Shown in pieces: positions 1 to 12,600 of a stretch of 64,000 bases of DNA. A program made the position numbers and the translations under genes. This DNA comes from Aphanomyces cochlioides (lineage: Eukaryota > Oomycota > Saprolegniomycetes > Saprolegniales > Verrucalvaceae). How positions within the stretch are numbered: position 1 is the stretch's first letter; each line of letters opens with the position of its first letter. The DNA lies in assembly GCA_019828595.1 (NCBI GenBank), contig JAHQRK010000030.1, positions 730,968 through 794,967 on the forward strand. The letters are read 5' to 3'. The notes under the pieces were generated by a model. The model had not been told where the DNA came from and ran no database searches. It was given only the letters and a program-made list of their open reading frames with translations.

Positions 1-117
1 GTCCTCGGTCAGTCTCCAACTTTCCATTTCATTCACTTTGTTCACTACATTCCAACTGTCGTGTATAATCATATTGTTGAAAGGATGGATCTCTTTCTGT
101 TCTAAATCTCGGTACGA

Positions 118-266
118 AAGTCGTTTTTTGGCCATAACTTTATCAATTCTGCTCCGATTTGCATGAAACCAGTTGCAAACGATAGGTTTTGATCATACCT
201 ATCGTTTGGCACCGGTGGCGTGGCAAAAGAACGATTTACGCCCGAGTTATGCGCAAAAAACGACTT
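118..266. repeat. Imperfect palindrome in each 664-bp unit (first copy)
   Basis: An outer inverted repeat of 21 bp with two mismatches (118-138 against 246-266) encloses a perfect 11-bp inverted repeat, AAACGATAGGT at 177-187 and its complement at 197-207. The inner loop is 9 nt. The structure recurs every 664 bp through the array and could extrude as a cruciform. Its function is unknown. The array's right-hand break lies in the inner loop of its last copy. Confidence 0.8.
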
Positions 267-487
267 TTACGCGCAAACAGGTTGTCCAAAGGATGTGCAT
301 GTCTTTCGTTTAATATATTTGACATCCGTTATCCATACGAACAGCCAACGCTCTCACGACTCGTGTCATTGAAACAATAGTTCATCATGATTGGAATTCA
401 TTCCTGGACATTCAAATATTCAAATACAGGTTGTAGGAATGTATAAAAACCGGAAGGACGAAATTAGTGTGTGTGTCCAGAAGTGAT

Positions 488-498
488 AAAAGTTAAAA
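488..498 (-). terminator. Pol III terminator of tRNA-Ala (first copy)
   Basis: Two T4 tracts on the minus strand (plus-strand AAAA at 488-491 and 495-498) lie 6-16 nt beyond the tRNA 3' end. Runs of four or more T are the usual pol III stop signal. The same tracts follow every tRNA copy. Confidence 0.65.
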
Positions 499-503
499 CG
501 TAG

Positions 504-576
504 TGGAGAAGCAGGGTATCGATCCCTGTACCTCCCGCATGCTAAGCGGGCGCTCTACCATCTGAGCTACATCCCC
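504..576 (-). tRNA. tRNA-Ala (AGC), array copy 1
   Basis: A 73-nt cloverleaf can be read on the minus strand. The acceptor starts GGGGATG, the D arm is GCTC/GAGC, the anticodon stem is CCCGC/GCGGG around loop TTAGCAT (anticodon AGC), and the T stem is CAGGG/CCCTG, followed by CTTCTCC and discriminator A. The acceptor has G3:U70, the classic alanine identity pair. CCA is not encoded and there is no intron. Two features are odd: a U6:U67 mismatch, and A instead of T at position 54 of the T loop, which also weakens the pol III B box. All array copies share both, so they may be functional variants or homogenised pseudogenes. Confidence 0.92.
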
Positions 577-1167
577 TTCTTAGCGCTTCTAAAGCCAGAC
601 ACACTTGCAGATTCATTTCATCTGTGGACGCACATTTTGTCCACTTCGCCTTGTCCACAAGAGTGTCCTCGGTCAGTCTCCAACTTTCCATTTCATTCAC
701 TTTGTTCACTACATTCCAACTGTCGTGTATAATCATATTGTTGAAAGGATGGATCTCTTTCTGTTCTAAATCTCGGTACGAAAGTCGTTTTTTGGCCATA
801 ACTTTATCAATTCTGCTCCGATTTGCATGAAACCAGTTGCAAACGATAGGTTTTGATCATACCTATCGTTTGGCACCGGTGGCGTGGCAAAAGAACGATT
901 TACGCCCGAGTTATGCGCAAAAAACGACTTTTACGCGCAAACAGGTTGTCCAAAGGATGTGCATGTCTTTCGTTTAATATATTTGACATCCGTTATCCAT
1001 ACGAACAGCCAACGCTCTCACGACTCGTGTCATTGAAACAATAGTTCATCATGATTGGAATTCATTCCTGGACATTCAAATATTCAAATACAGGTTGTAG
1101 GAATGTATAAAAACCGGAAGGACGAAATTAGTGTGTGTGTCCAGAAGTGATAAAAGTTAAAACGTAG

Positions 1168-1240
1168 TGGAGAAGCAGGGTATCGATCCCTGTACCTCCC
1201 GCATGCTAAGCGGGCGCTCTACCATCTGAGCTACATCCCC
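1168..1240 (-). tRNA. tRNA-Ala (AGC), array copy 2
   Basis: Same 73-nt sequence as the tRNA at 504-576, one 664-bp unit further on. Confidence 0.92.
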
Positions 1241-1831
1241 TTCTTAGCGCTTCTAAAGCCAGACACACTTGCAGATTCATTTCATCTGTGGACGCACATT
1301 TTGTCCACTTCGCCTTGTCCACAAGAGTGTCCTCGGTCAGTCTCCAACTTTCCATTTCATTCACTTTGTTCACTACATTCCAACTGTCGTGTATAATCAT
1401 ATTGTTGAAAGGATGGATCTCTTTCTGTTCTAAATCTCGGTACGAAAGTCGTTTTTTGGCCATAACTTTATCAATTCTGCTCCGATTTGCATGAAACCAG
1501 TTGCAAACGATAGGTTTTGATCATACCTATCGTTTGGCACCGGTGGCGTGGCAAAAGAACGATTTACGCCCGAGTTATGCGCAAAAAACGACTTTTACGC
1601 GCAAACAGGTTGTCCAAAGGATGTGCATGTCTTTCGTTTAATATATTTGACATCCGTTATCCATACGAACAGCCAACGCTCTCACGACTCGTGTCATTGA
1701 AACAATAGTTCATCATGATTGGAATTCATTCCTGGACATTCAAATATTCAAATACAGGTTGTAGGAATGTATAAAAACCGGAAGGACGAAATTAGTGTGT
1801 GTGTCCAGAAGTGATAAAAGTTAAAACGTAG

Positions 1832-1904
1832 TGGAGAAGCAGGGTATCGATCCCTGTACCTCCCGCATGCTAAGCGGGCGCTCTACCATCTGAGCTACAT
1901 CCCC
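1832..1904 (-). tRNA. tRNA-Ala (AGC), array copy 3
   Basis: Same sequence as the tRNA at 504-576. Confidence 0.92.
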
Positions 1905-2495
1905 TTCTTAGCGCTTCTAAAGCCAGACACACTTGCAGATTCATTTCATCTGTGGACGCACATTTTGTCCACTTCGCCTTGTCCACAAGAGTGTCCTCGG
2001 TCAGTCTCCAACTTTCCATTTCATTCACTTTGTTCACTACATTCCAACTGTCGTGTATAATCATATTGTTGAAAGGATGGATCTCTTTCTGTTCTAAATC
2101 TCGGTACGAAAGTCGTTTTTTGGCCATAACTTTATCAATTCTGCTCCGATTTGCATGAAACCAGTTGCAAACGATAGGTTTTGATCATACCTATCGTTTG
2201 GCACCGGTGGCGTGGCAAAAGAACGATTTACGCCCGAGTTATGCGCAAAAAACGACTTTTACGCGCAAACAGGTTGTCCAAAGGATGTGCATGTCTTTCG
2301 TTTAATATATTTGACATCCGTTATCCATACGAACAGCCAACGCTCTCACGACTCGTGTCATTGAAACAATAGTTCATCATGATTGGAATTCATTCCTGGA
2401 CATTCAAATATTCAAATACAGGTTGTAGGAATGTATAAAAACCGGAAGGACGAAATTAGTGTGTGTGTCCAGAAGTGATAAAAGTTAAAACGTAG

Positions 2496-2568
2496 TGGAG
2501 AAGCAGGGTATCGATCCCTGTACCTCCCGCATGCTAAGCGGGCGCTCTACCATCTGAGCTACATCCCC
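2496..2568 (-). tRNA. tRNA-Ala (AGC), array copy 4
   Basis: Same sequence as the tRNA at 504-576. Confidence 0.92.
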
Positions 2569-3159
2569 TTCTTAGCGCTTCTAAAGCCAGACACACTTGC
2601 AGATTCATTTCATCTGTGGACGCACATTTTGTCCACTTCGCCTTGTCCACAAGAGTGTCCTCGGTCAGTCTCCAACTTTCCATTTCATTCACTTTGTTCA
2701 CTACATTCCAACTGTCGTGTATAATCATATTGTTGAAAGGATGGATCTCTTTCTGTTCTAAATCTCGGTACGAAAGTCGTTTTTTGGCCATAACTTTATC
2801 AATTCTGCTCCGATTTGCATGAAACCAGTTGCAAACGATAGGTTTTGATCATACCTATCGTTTGGCACCGGTGGCGTGGCAAAAGAACGATTTACGCCCG
2901 AGTTATGCGCAAAAAACGACTTTTACGCGCAAACAGGTTGTCCAAAGGATGTGCATGTCTTTCGTTTAATATATTTGACATCCGTTATCCATACGAACAG
3001 CCAACGCTCTCACGACTCGTGTCATTGAAACAATAGTTCATCATGATTGGAATTCATTCCTGGACATTCAAATATTCAAATACAGGTTGTAGGAATGTAT
3101 AAAAACCGGAAGGACGAAATTAGTGTGTGTGTCCAGAAGTGATAAAAGTTAAAACGTAG

Positions 3160-3232
3160 TGGAGAAGCAGGGTATCGATCCCTGTACCTCCCGCATGCTA
3201 AGCGGGCGCTCTACCATCTGAGCTACATCCCC
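3160..3232 (-). tRNA. tRNA-Ala (AGC), array copy 5
   Basis: Same sequence as the tRNA at 504-576. Confidence 0.92.
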
Positions 3233-3823
3233 TTCTTAGCGCTTCTAAAGCCAGACACACTTGCAGATTCATTTCATCTGTGGACGCACATTTTGTCCAC
3301 TTCGCCTTGTCCACAAGAGTGTCCTCGGTCAGTCTCCAACTTTCCATTTCATTCACTTTGTTCACTACATTCCAACTGTCGTGTATAATCATATTGTTGA
3401 AAGGATGGATCTCTTTCTGTTCTAAATCTCGGTACGAAAGTCGTTTTTTGGCCATAACTTTATCAATTCTGCTCCGATTTGCATGAAACCAGTTGCAAAC
3501 GATAGGTTTTGATCATACCTATCGTTTGGCACCGGTGGCGTGGCAAAAGAACGATTTACGCCCGAGTTATGCGCAAAAAACGACTTTTACGCGCAAACAG
3601 GTTGTCCAAAGGATGTGCATGTCTTTCGTTTAATATATTTGACATCCGTTATCCATACGAACAGCCAACGCTCTCACGACTCGTGTCATTGAAACAATAG
3701 TTCATCATGATTGGAATTCATTCCTGGACATTCAAATATTCAAATACAGGTTGTAGGAATGTATAAAAACCGGAAGGACGAAATTAGTGTGTGTGTCCAG
3801 AAGTGATAAAAGTTAAAACGTAG

Positions 3824-3896
3824 TGGAGAAGCAGGGTATCGATCCCTGTACCTCCCGCATGCTAAGCGGGCGCTCTACCATCTGAGCTACATCCCC
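3824..3896 (-). tRNA. tRNA-Ala (AGC), array copy 6
   Basis: Same sequence as the tRNA at 504-576. Confidence 0.92.
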
Positions 3897-4487
3897 TTCT
3901 TAGCGCTTCTAAAGCCAGACACACTTGCAGATTCATTTCATCTGTGGACGCACATTTTGTCCACTTCGCCTTGTCCACAAGAGTGTCCTCGGTCAGTCTC
4001 CAACTTTCCATTTCATTCACTTTGTTCACTACATTCCAACTGTCGTGTATAATCATATTGTTGAAAGGATGGATCTCTTTCTGTTCTAAATCTCGGTACG
4101 AAAGTCGTTTTTTGGCCATAACTTTATCAATTCTGCTCCGATTTGCATGAAACCAGTTGCAAACGATAGGTTTTGATCATACCTATCGTTTGGCACCGGT
4201 GGCGTGGCAAAAGAACGATTTACGCCCGAGTTATGCGCAAAAAACGACTTTTACGCGCAAACAGGTTGTCCAAAGGATGTGCATGTCTTTCGTTTAATAT
4301 ATTTGACATCCGTTATCCATACGAACAGCCAACGCTCTCACGACTCGTGTCATTGAAACAATAGTTCATCATGATTGGAATTCATTCCTGGACATTCAAA
4401 TATTCAAATACAGGTTGTAGGAATGTATAAAAACCGGAAGGACGAAATTAGTGTGTGTGTCCAGAAGTGATAAAAGTTAAAACGTAG

Positions 4488-4560
4488 TGGAGAAGCAGGG
4501 TATCGATCCCTGTACCTCCCGCATGCTAAGCGGGCGCTCTACCATCTGAGCTACATCCCC
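4488..4560 (-). tRNA. tRNA-Ala (AGC), array copy 7
   Basis: Same sequence as the tRNA at 504-576. Confidence 0.92.
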
Positions 4561-5151
4561 TTCTTAGCGCTTCTAAAGCCAGACACACTTGCAGATTCAT
4601 TTCATCTGTGGACGCACATTTTGTCCACTTCGCCTTGTCCACAAGAGTGTCCTCGGTCAGTCTCCAACTTTCCATTTCATTCACTTTGTTCACTACATTC
4701 CAACTGTCGTGTATAATCATATTGTTGAAAGGATGGATCTCTTTCTGTTCTAAATCTCGGTACGAAAGTCGTTTTTTGGCCATAACTTTATCAATTCTGC
4801 TCCGATTTGCATGAAACCAGTTGCAAACGATAGGTTTTGATCATACCTATCGTTTGGCACCGGTGGCGTGGCAAAAGAACGATTTACGCCCGAGTTATGC
4901 GCAAAAAACGACTTTTACGCGCAAACAGGTTGTCCAAAGGATGTGCATGTCTTTCGTTTAATATATTTGACATCCGTTATCCATACGAACAGCCAACGCT
5001 CTCACGACTCGTGTCATTGAAACAATAGTTCATCATGATTGGAATTCATTCCTGGACATTCAAATATTCAAATACAGGTTGTAGGAATGTATAAAAACCG
5101 GAAGGACGAAATTAGTGTGTGTGTCCAGAAGTGATAAAAGTTAAAACGTAG

Positions 5152-5224
5152 TGGAGAAGCAGGGTATCGATCCCTGTACCTCCCGCATGCTAAGCGGGCG
5201 CTCTACCATCTGAGCTACATCCCC
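5152..5224 (-). tRNA. tRNA-Ala (AGC), array copy 8
   Basis: Same sequence as the tRNA at 504-576. Confidence 0.92.
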
Positions 5225-5815
5225 TTCTTAGCGCTTCTAAAGCCAGACACACTTGCAGATTCATTTCATCTGTGGACGCACATTTTGTCCACTTCGCCTT
5301 GTCCACAAGAGTGTCCTCGGTCAGTCTCCAACTTTCCATTTCATTCACTTTGTTCACTACATTCCAACTGTCGTGTATAATCATATTGTTGAAAGGATGG
5401 ATCTCTTTCTGTTCTAAATCTCGGTACGAAAGTCGTTTTTTGGCCATAACTTTATCAATTCTGCTCCGATTTGCATGAAACCAGTTGCAAACGATAGGTT
5501 TTGATCATACCTATCGTTTGGCACCGGTGGCGTGGCAAAAGAACGATTTACGCCCGAGTTATGCGCAAAAAACGACTTTTACGCGCAAACAGGTTGTCCA
5601 AAGGATGTGCATGTCTTTCGTTTAATATATTTGACATCCGTTATCCATACGAACAGCCAACGCTCTCACGACTCGTGTCATTGAAACAATAGTTCATCAT
5701 GATTGGAATTCATTCCTGGACATTCAAATATTCAAATACAGGTTGTAGGAATGTATAAAAACCGGAAGGACGAAATTAGTGTGTGTGTCCAGAAGTGATA
5801 AAAGTTAAAACGTAG

Positions 5816-5888
5816 TGGAGAAGCAGGGTATCGATCCCTGTACCTCCCGCATGCTAAGCGGGCGCTCTACCATCTGAGCTACATCCCC
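5816..5888 (-). tRNA. tRNA-Ala (AGC), array copy 9
   Basis: Same sequence as the tRNA at 504-576. Confidence 0.92.
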
Positions 5889-6479
5889 TTCTTAGCGCTT
5901 CTAAAGCCAGACACACTTGCAGATTCATTTCATCTGTGGACGCACATTTTGTCCACTTCGCCTTGTCCACAAGAGTGTCCTCGGTCAGTCTCCAACTTTC
6001 CATTTCATTCACTTTGTTCACTACATTCCAACTGTCGTGTATAATCATATTGTTGAAAGGATGGATCTCTTTCTGTTCTAAATCTCGGTACGAAAGTCGT
6101 TTTTTGGCCATAACTTTATCAATTCTGCTCCGATTTGCATGAAACCAGTTGCAAACGATAGGTTTTGATCATACCTATCGTTTGGCACCGGTGGCGTGGC
6201 AAAAGAACGATTTACGCCCGAGTTATGCGCAAAAAACGACTTTTACGCGCAAACAGGTTGTCCAAAGGATGTGCATGTCTTTCGTTTAATATATTTGACA
6301 TCCGTTATCCATACGAACAGCCAACGCTCTCACGACTCGTGTCATTGAAACAATAGTTCATCATGATTGGAATTCATTCCTGGACATTCAAATATTCAAA
6401 TACAGGTTGTAGGAATGTATAAAAACCGGAAGGACGAAATTAGTGTGTGTGTCCAGAAGTGATAAAAGTTAAAACGTAG

Positions 6480-6552
6480 TGGAGAAGCAGGGTATCGATC
6501 CCTGTACCTCCCGCATGCTAAGCGGGCGCTCTACCATCTGAGCTACATCCCC
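6480..6552 (-). tRNA. tRNA-Ala (AGC), array copy 10
   Basis: Same sequence as the tRNA at 504-576; the last whole gene before the first LINE-A. Confidence 0.92.
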
Positions 6553-7143
6553 TTCTTAGCGCTTCTAAAGCCAGACACACTTGCAGATTCATTTCATCTG
6601 TGGACGCACATTTTGTCCACTTCGCCTTGTCCACAAGAGTGTCCTCGGTCAGTCTCCAACTTTCCATTTCATTCACTTTGTTCACTACATTCCAACTGTC
6701 GTGTATAATCATATTGTTGAAAGGATGGATCTCTTTCTGTTCTAAATCTCGGTACGAAAGTCGTTTTTTGGCCATAACTTTATCAATTCTGCTCCGATTT
6801 GCATGAAACCAGTTGCAAACGATAGGTTTTGATCATACCTATCGTTTGGCACCGGTGGCGTGGCAAAAGAACGATTTACGCCCGAGTTATGCGCAAAAAA
6901 CGACTTTTACGCGCAAACAGGTTGTCCAAAGGATGTGCATGTCTTTCGTTTAATATATTTGACATCCGTTATCCATACGAACAGCCAACGCTCTCACGAC
7001 TCGTGTCATTGAAACAATAGTTCATCATGATTGGAATTCATTCCTGGACATTCAAATATTCAAATACAGGTTGTAGGAATGTATAAAAACCGGAAGGACG
7101 AAATTAGTGTGTGTGTCCAGAAGTGATAAAAGTTAAAACGTAG

Positions 7144-7189
7144 TGGAGAAGCAGGGTATCGATCCCTGTACCTCCCGCATGCTAAGCGG
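7144..7189 (-). pseudogene. tRNA-Ala 3' part, split by LINE-A copy 1
   Basis: This piece holds tRNA nt 28-73: the anticodon arm, T arm and 3' acceptor strand. The 5' part is at 16419-16462. Nucleotides 28-44 occur on both sides as the target-site duplication (7173-7189 and 16419-16435), so each part keeps most of an anticodon arm. Confidence 0.95.
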
Positions 7190-9626
7190 TTAACTGAGTA
7201 TATTAAAGAATTAATATGGCCCAAAAGGGCCGCAAACTAGACTTTCGATTTTGGCTTCATAGGTCGCATAATAAATATGTGTTGCGAAATGTGACCTTGG
7301 AAGGTTCTTGTGGAAAATCGTCCAGTGTTGCTTAACCGAAATAGACTTGGGTGTGGGGTAATTTGGAGGAACCATGGCAGAAAGAAAATGTTGCATGGCG
7401 ATTCAGGCTGTGAAAAAATTCAACAGTATAGAGAAGAGCCATACAAGCAACTTTCTTTTCATGACCATCTTGATCCGAGTTGGTGGTGGCGAGATACGAG
7501 GCAATTTCGGGTTGACTGTGGAGGACTTGAAAATTTGTATACAAAAGTCTTGATAAAAATTCCAAGTGGAGGTACGCAGTGAAAAAGGCCAAGTAAATAA
7601 AAGCTTGAGTTGGGGTCGATCCATGAATAAATAAATCGACAGGAGAGGAAGGCCAAAAATTGACAAAAGGGTCGAAACAGAGTAAAATCAGGCCCAAGGA
7701 AAATAAATTGGCAAGAGGTAGGAGCCCAAAAAATCCAAAAAGGTCGTGGCCAATTTAATTCGACCTCAGGAGGCCGAATTAAATCGCTGTAACCATGGGA
7801 AAAGCTGGGTTTGAGAGAAAAGACCATCCAAAATAAAATGTTCTTGGACGATTTGACCAGCCAAAAAAATCAACGAGGTCGGTCGTTCCATGACAAGCAA
7901 AGTTGATTTCAGGAGCGTCTTCATCGGAGTTGATGGTGGCGAGATAGAGGGAAAATCCCTTGTGGGTTGGGCTTTTGGGGTAAACCTCCCAAAAATAATA
8001 AAAAAGGGTAAAATATTTGGGAGGAGCCATTTTGACATGCGCCATGGGCGGATAGGTCTCGAGCGCGAGCATCGTCGGAGCTGGATTTCGAACGGCGCCG
8101 CGGTGCATGGAGCCACTTGGCAGAATCGTAGCGACGATACGTACGAAGGATAGCGCACCATTAGAATCGCCATAGGTAGTGTGTAGCGGGAGAGCGCTAG
8201 CCAAAACCAGTGGTTTTTCCAATCGGGCGTCTCGGCGGCCAAATTTGAAGGAGTCATAACTTCCGAACGGCTATGAGATAGATAGCCATACTTGGTGTCC
8301 TCCATCAATGGAGGCTAGCGGTGGATGCACCATATTAATCGGTGCATATAGAGTCGTGTAGCTGAAATGAGCTACGATGGTCGTTTTGGAGCCTTATCGG
8401 CTCAAAATGGTTTGGAATCGGAAGTTGGGTTCCTGTGCTGCTATCATGGTGCTTGATAGCTCAAATCCATCGCGAGGACATTCTCGAGCCTCTCCAACTC
8501 TAAGTTGGGCGATCGGAGTTGATTTGCGTTCAGGAGCCATTCCGATGAGTTTTAGCCATTTCACCAAAAGTTGTCGGGGCGACGGCAAGTAGGTTCCAGG
8601 GCTTCAATCATCGCTCTTGATGGCTTAAAACACTCGTCTAGCCATGATAGGATGGAAAAGAGTCATAGCCGGTCGATTGGAAATGATTTGCGACCTGTAG
8701 CCGACTTAAGGTTTTGTAGCCGGTGGATAGGGGCGGTTGACATTTTGGATTGAGGATTGCGAGCAAACCAGGATGTTTCAGGGCGTTCTAACGCTTTGGC
8801 TAGTCGTAATAAGTGGTGGAGCCACCCACTAGACCCCTAGATGTCACTCGGTGACCGTAGGGAAAGCGTTCGAGTTGTCCTGGTGTTTCACCGGTTTGGG
8901 TGACAGTCCAAAATGGGTTCGTGGTTTTGAACCATAGATCTGCAATATGTGCTAGTTGGTGTCGGCATAGAGCTCGATTCAACTGAGATAACAAGCCACT
9001 AAACGTAGAAATCCACGCAGTAGGTCGAGAGAAATTTCACTTTTGGTGACGGGTTGAAACCGGTTCAAAATGGGTGTCACCGGGTCGAATTTCCTTTCGA
9101 ATTTTGTTTCGCGAGTTTGGCGAGGTTTGAGCACTCGCAAACTGGCACATCTTGAGGAGGAGACATGGGAGAATCTTTTAGGCACCGTGGCGCAATTTTC
9201 CCGAACAAAAAGTGTGCACTCGATTTTGAGATTTCGCCCCCAGGGGGAGACGTCGTAACAATTTTCAAAGTGTTGTTGTGAGAGAACCACTGCACTTTTT
9301 TGCAATCTAACGCTTGCGTTTGTCTGCTTGGGATGTCTAGCAACCCTGAAGACCATTAGAATGTCTGAAATGATCGTCAGAGCAATGCCAGAGTTGTCGA
9401 TAGTTTTGCCATTTTGGGTGAACGGATAAAGTCAAGTCGATTTTGTGAACGACTCGGCATGAGATAAAGTTACTTGGTGTGTCCATAGAGCTCTGTTAGC
9501 TGGGGCTAACGAGCCATCAAACGCATGAAAAGGCCAAGTGGGTCGCGAGAAAATCCACTTTGAGTTTTCCCATTGGTTTGGGTGACTTAGGTGAATTTCT
9601 TCAAAGGTTGCAATATAACATGCCTT
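7190..9626 (-). other. LINE-A 3' UTR
   Basis: These 2.4 kb between the ORF2 stop and the element end hold no convincing gene; open frames up to 180 codons show no motif I recognise. The segment is kept nearly base for base in all three LINE-A copies. It contains degenerate internal repeats, such as a GGTGGCGAGATA motif near 7485 and 7934. The extreme 3' end has a perfect GGCCC-TTTT-GGGCC hairpin (7217-7230) and ends in TAATATACTCAGTTAA, closely matching the SINE-A terminus. The reverse transcriptase probably recognises this end. Confidence 0.8.
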
Positions 9627-12600
9627 TTAAGGTTCCAAGGTCTCGTTTTGAGATTGTGGTAAGATTTGGGCAGAGAACCACTCATTCTGGTGCAAACTAT
9701 GAAGCACCGATGTCAAGGAAGCCTTCGTGGAGTCGTCCAAGGAGGCTCGATTGACTTGGTACAGATGCCGCTTTATAATGTGTCCTGCTAAGCTGGATAT
9801 CGTCATAGGTGTTTTGTTAGGTAAATCTGGACGGTAAATCCGGTCGCACCGAGTTTTCCATATTGTATACCAAATACAAGATAAAAAAATTGGCCACAGC
9901 AAATTAAATCCAGCTTGGAGGTCTTTGTCTTGGAGTGCTATAGGAGAGAAGAATATTTTTTCCATGGTAGTTGGCCAAGTAAAGTTAAGGGATCTGGCCA
10001 TGGATTTAAATGGACTCCAACATGCTCGAGTATATGGACAGTCCAAGGTGAAATGTTTATACGTCTCCACTTCATGACAGAAAATACAAGTGTTCGGGAT
10101 ATCGTCCGAGTACTTGAATTTGTATCGGAGAGGTAAGGCTCGTATAAGCAGTCGATATATGAAAGCACTATACGTTGGCAGAATAAATTTGGGCTGCCTG
10201 TAGAATGCGACCACTTTAATATTTTCCTTGTGGGCATAAAAATCCGAGGGTACCAATAAATGCGCTGTGGGTAAAACCTCCTGAGCTGATTTGGATTTAA
10301 ATTCATGAGTTAAATCATCCAAGGTGGCATCAATAAAGGGTAAAAAGCCATCTTTAAAATTTCCAGCCCAAGTAATTTCGGTAGCCGTTTGCCGATAAGG
10401 TGTAGGCTGACGAAAATTAATTTCTGTGTCCTCGGGTGGAGATGGAAGGATAGACTTAAGTCTTCCGTGTAGAGCATACCACCATTTATGATCGGGAGTG
10501 GCTAAATGGCGTCTTGAGCATTGAGATTTAATCCAATCTAACAGGATTTTCCGATCCATAAGATTGCCATTTTCATCGAGTAGGTGGCGAACATGGGTAA
10601 AATTTAATTTTGCCAGTGATACAGCATAATCATAAGTCTTTGGATAGCAGTGTTCAAAGACAGTTTTCTCCAAGGGTAAGAATTGATTGTGCCAAAGTGG
10701 AAAATTTCCATCGACTTGAACTGTGGGAAATTTAAGTGGGGTTGGAGATAAGGATAACCATAGTCGAGTAAATGCTGACCAGAGAGGTGGAACCTTATCT
10801 TGGTGGGATATGGCTTTGTACATACTAGAGTGTGGACTCATGAAAAGGAGATCATAAAAATTTCCCCATGGACTGAAGGCTCTGGAGAGTAAATATTCTC
10901 CAATGGATAGCCATGCTGGCAATTTCGTTTGACCATACGAGTTGTGAGGTGGTGCTAGGAGTAGCTTGAAGCATTTAAAGGTCATGACCCGGTGTAGTTT
11001 TGACCACCAGTGGGTAGACGATTTAAATCCGAGACCACCTTGTGCTTTTGGAAGGAAAATAATGTCCGAGTTGAATTGATGCAAATAACGTTGAGTCGAA
11101 TATGGATCAATTGTATCGCCGTGAATAAATTGCTTGGCGACCTTGTCGAATAGTTTGGCATATTCTTTGTCGATCGGAATAAATTGGAGTTGATACCAGA
11201 GCACAGGAAAACAAATTGACCTTAGGATTGTCACTTTTCCGGGTAGGGTTCGTGCTCGATAAGACCATAGTTGTGTTCTTGAGACCAATTTCTCCAATAG
11301 CGAATTTAAACGTGTTGTGGCTGTGATGTTGGGAGAAATTAAAAGGCCCAACGATTTAGCAGGTTTGTCATCAGTAATAGCCAAAGGTGCCAGGTCTGGA
11401 GGTAAATTGGCATGGGTTAATAATTCTGTCTTGGAGAGATTTAACTTGAAACCAGAGATATCACAGAATTTTTTGACGATGTCGAGTTGGAGTTGCAACG
11501 TCGATGTATTTTTGGAGTACAATTGGGAGTCGTCTGCATAATAGCTCCCGGTGTGAGTGTGATGACCAATTCGTATGCCCAAATCTTTTCTCTTGCGTAT
11601 GGCTAAACACATAGGTTCTAGCGCCAAGACAAATAAAAGAGGTGATAATGGGTCGCCTTGTAAAACACCACGTTGGATCTTAAATGGGTTGGATAAATGT
11701 CCATTGACAATAATTCGTCCACGACGATTTGAATAAAGCACTTTGACCATGTTGAGAAAGGACGGTGGAAAATTAAATTCCTTCAGGGTTGCCAATAAAT
11801 AGGAATGGTTGACCCTATCAAAGGCTTTTTCAAAGTCCAAGAGGGCCACAATAGACTCGGAGGAATAAAACTTCATAAAGTGATTCAGGTCTTCCAAGCG
11901 CAGTAAATTGGTTTGGATTGATCGACCACGAATAAAACCTGTTTGATCCGGGTGGACTATCGACTGAATGATTCTCTGCATTCGTTCTGCAAGGACCATT
12001 GTGAGGATTTTCACGTCGATATTGACCAAGCTGATGGGACGGTAATTTTTTGGGAGTAGTTTGTCGTCCTTTTTGTACAGCAGTACAATTAAACTTGTCA
12101 ATTGGGAGGGTGCCAAGTTGGAGTGAGAGTTGATTTGGTAATAGTATAGCATTTCCAAAGCCAGGGACCATTCATGGGGAAACATTTTCAAAATTTCGTA
12201 GGGCAGTGAATTTGGCCCAGGAGTTGAATTCCGTTTGGAGTGTTTAATGGCAAAATAAAATTCGTTTGCCGTGAGAGGAGCCCCAATAAATCTCTTGTCG
12301 TCGATATTGAGTCGGCGAGATATCAGAGTTTTTAAATACTTGGCCATTCTTTCCTTGTCAACTGCCTCATGGTCGCCATACAGGTCAGAATAAAACTCGT
12401 GGAGTGTCGAGGAAATTGATTGTTGATCAGAAGCAATATTTCCATTGGACATTTTGAGTGCCTTGAAGGGAGATTTTTGTAAAGGGATTGTGCGAGGTGG
12501 CTTCAGGTGAAATTTGGTACACCTTTCCGCTTTCTCGAGATGAGTTTGCATAGCAGTATCTTCCCGTAGGACTTTTTTCCTGTCATGGTATTCATGTATG

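Larger units (their letters stand above)
1..7189. repeat. Tandem array of 664-bp tRNA-Ala units, block 1
   Basis: The 664-bp unit repeats head to tail from before the window start to the LINE-A insertion. Ten whole tRNA genes and one split gene occur at exact 664-bp spacing, with no difference seen between copies. Each unit holds the tRNA (minus strand), a palindromic segment, a TATAAAAA string on the plus strand (first copy near 444-451) and otherwise nothing I recognise. Short open frames of 63, 68 and 85 codons recur only because the unit recurs; one overlaps the tRNA, and I do not consider them genes. Confidence 0.97.

Noticed and set aside
542..799. 85-codon minus-strand frame repeated in every 664-bp unit, plus 68- and 63-codon plus-strand frames
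   Set aside because: The 85-codon frame runs into the tRNA gene, and the two others show no motif. They are identical in all copies because the unit is homogenised, so repetition is no evidence of coding.
1..7189. CRISPR-like regular repeats
   Set aside because: The period is 664 bp, the whole unit is repeated, there are no variable spacers, and the context is eukaryotic.
7766..8308. 180-codon and neighbouring frames in the LINE-A 3' UTR
   Set aside because: Overlapping frames of similar length occur on both strands, none has a recognisable motif, and substitutions between copies do not favour any of them.
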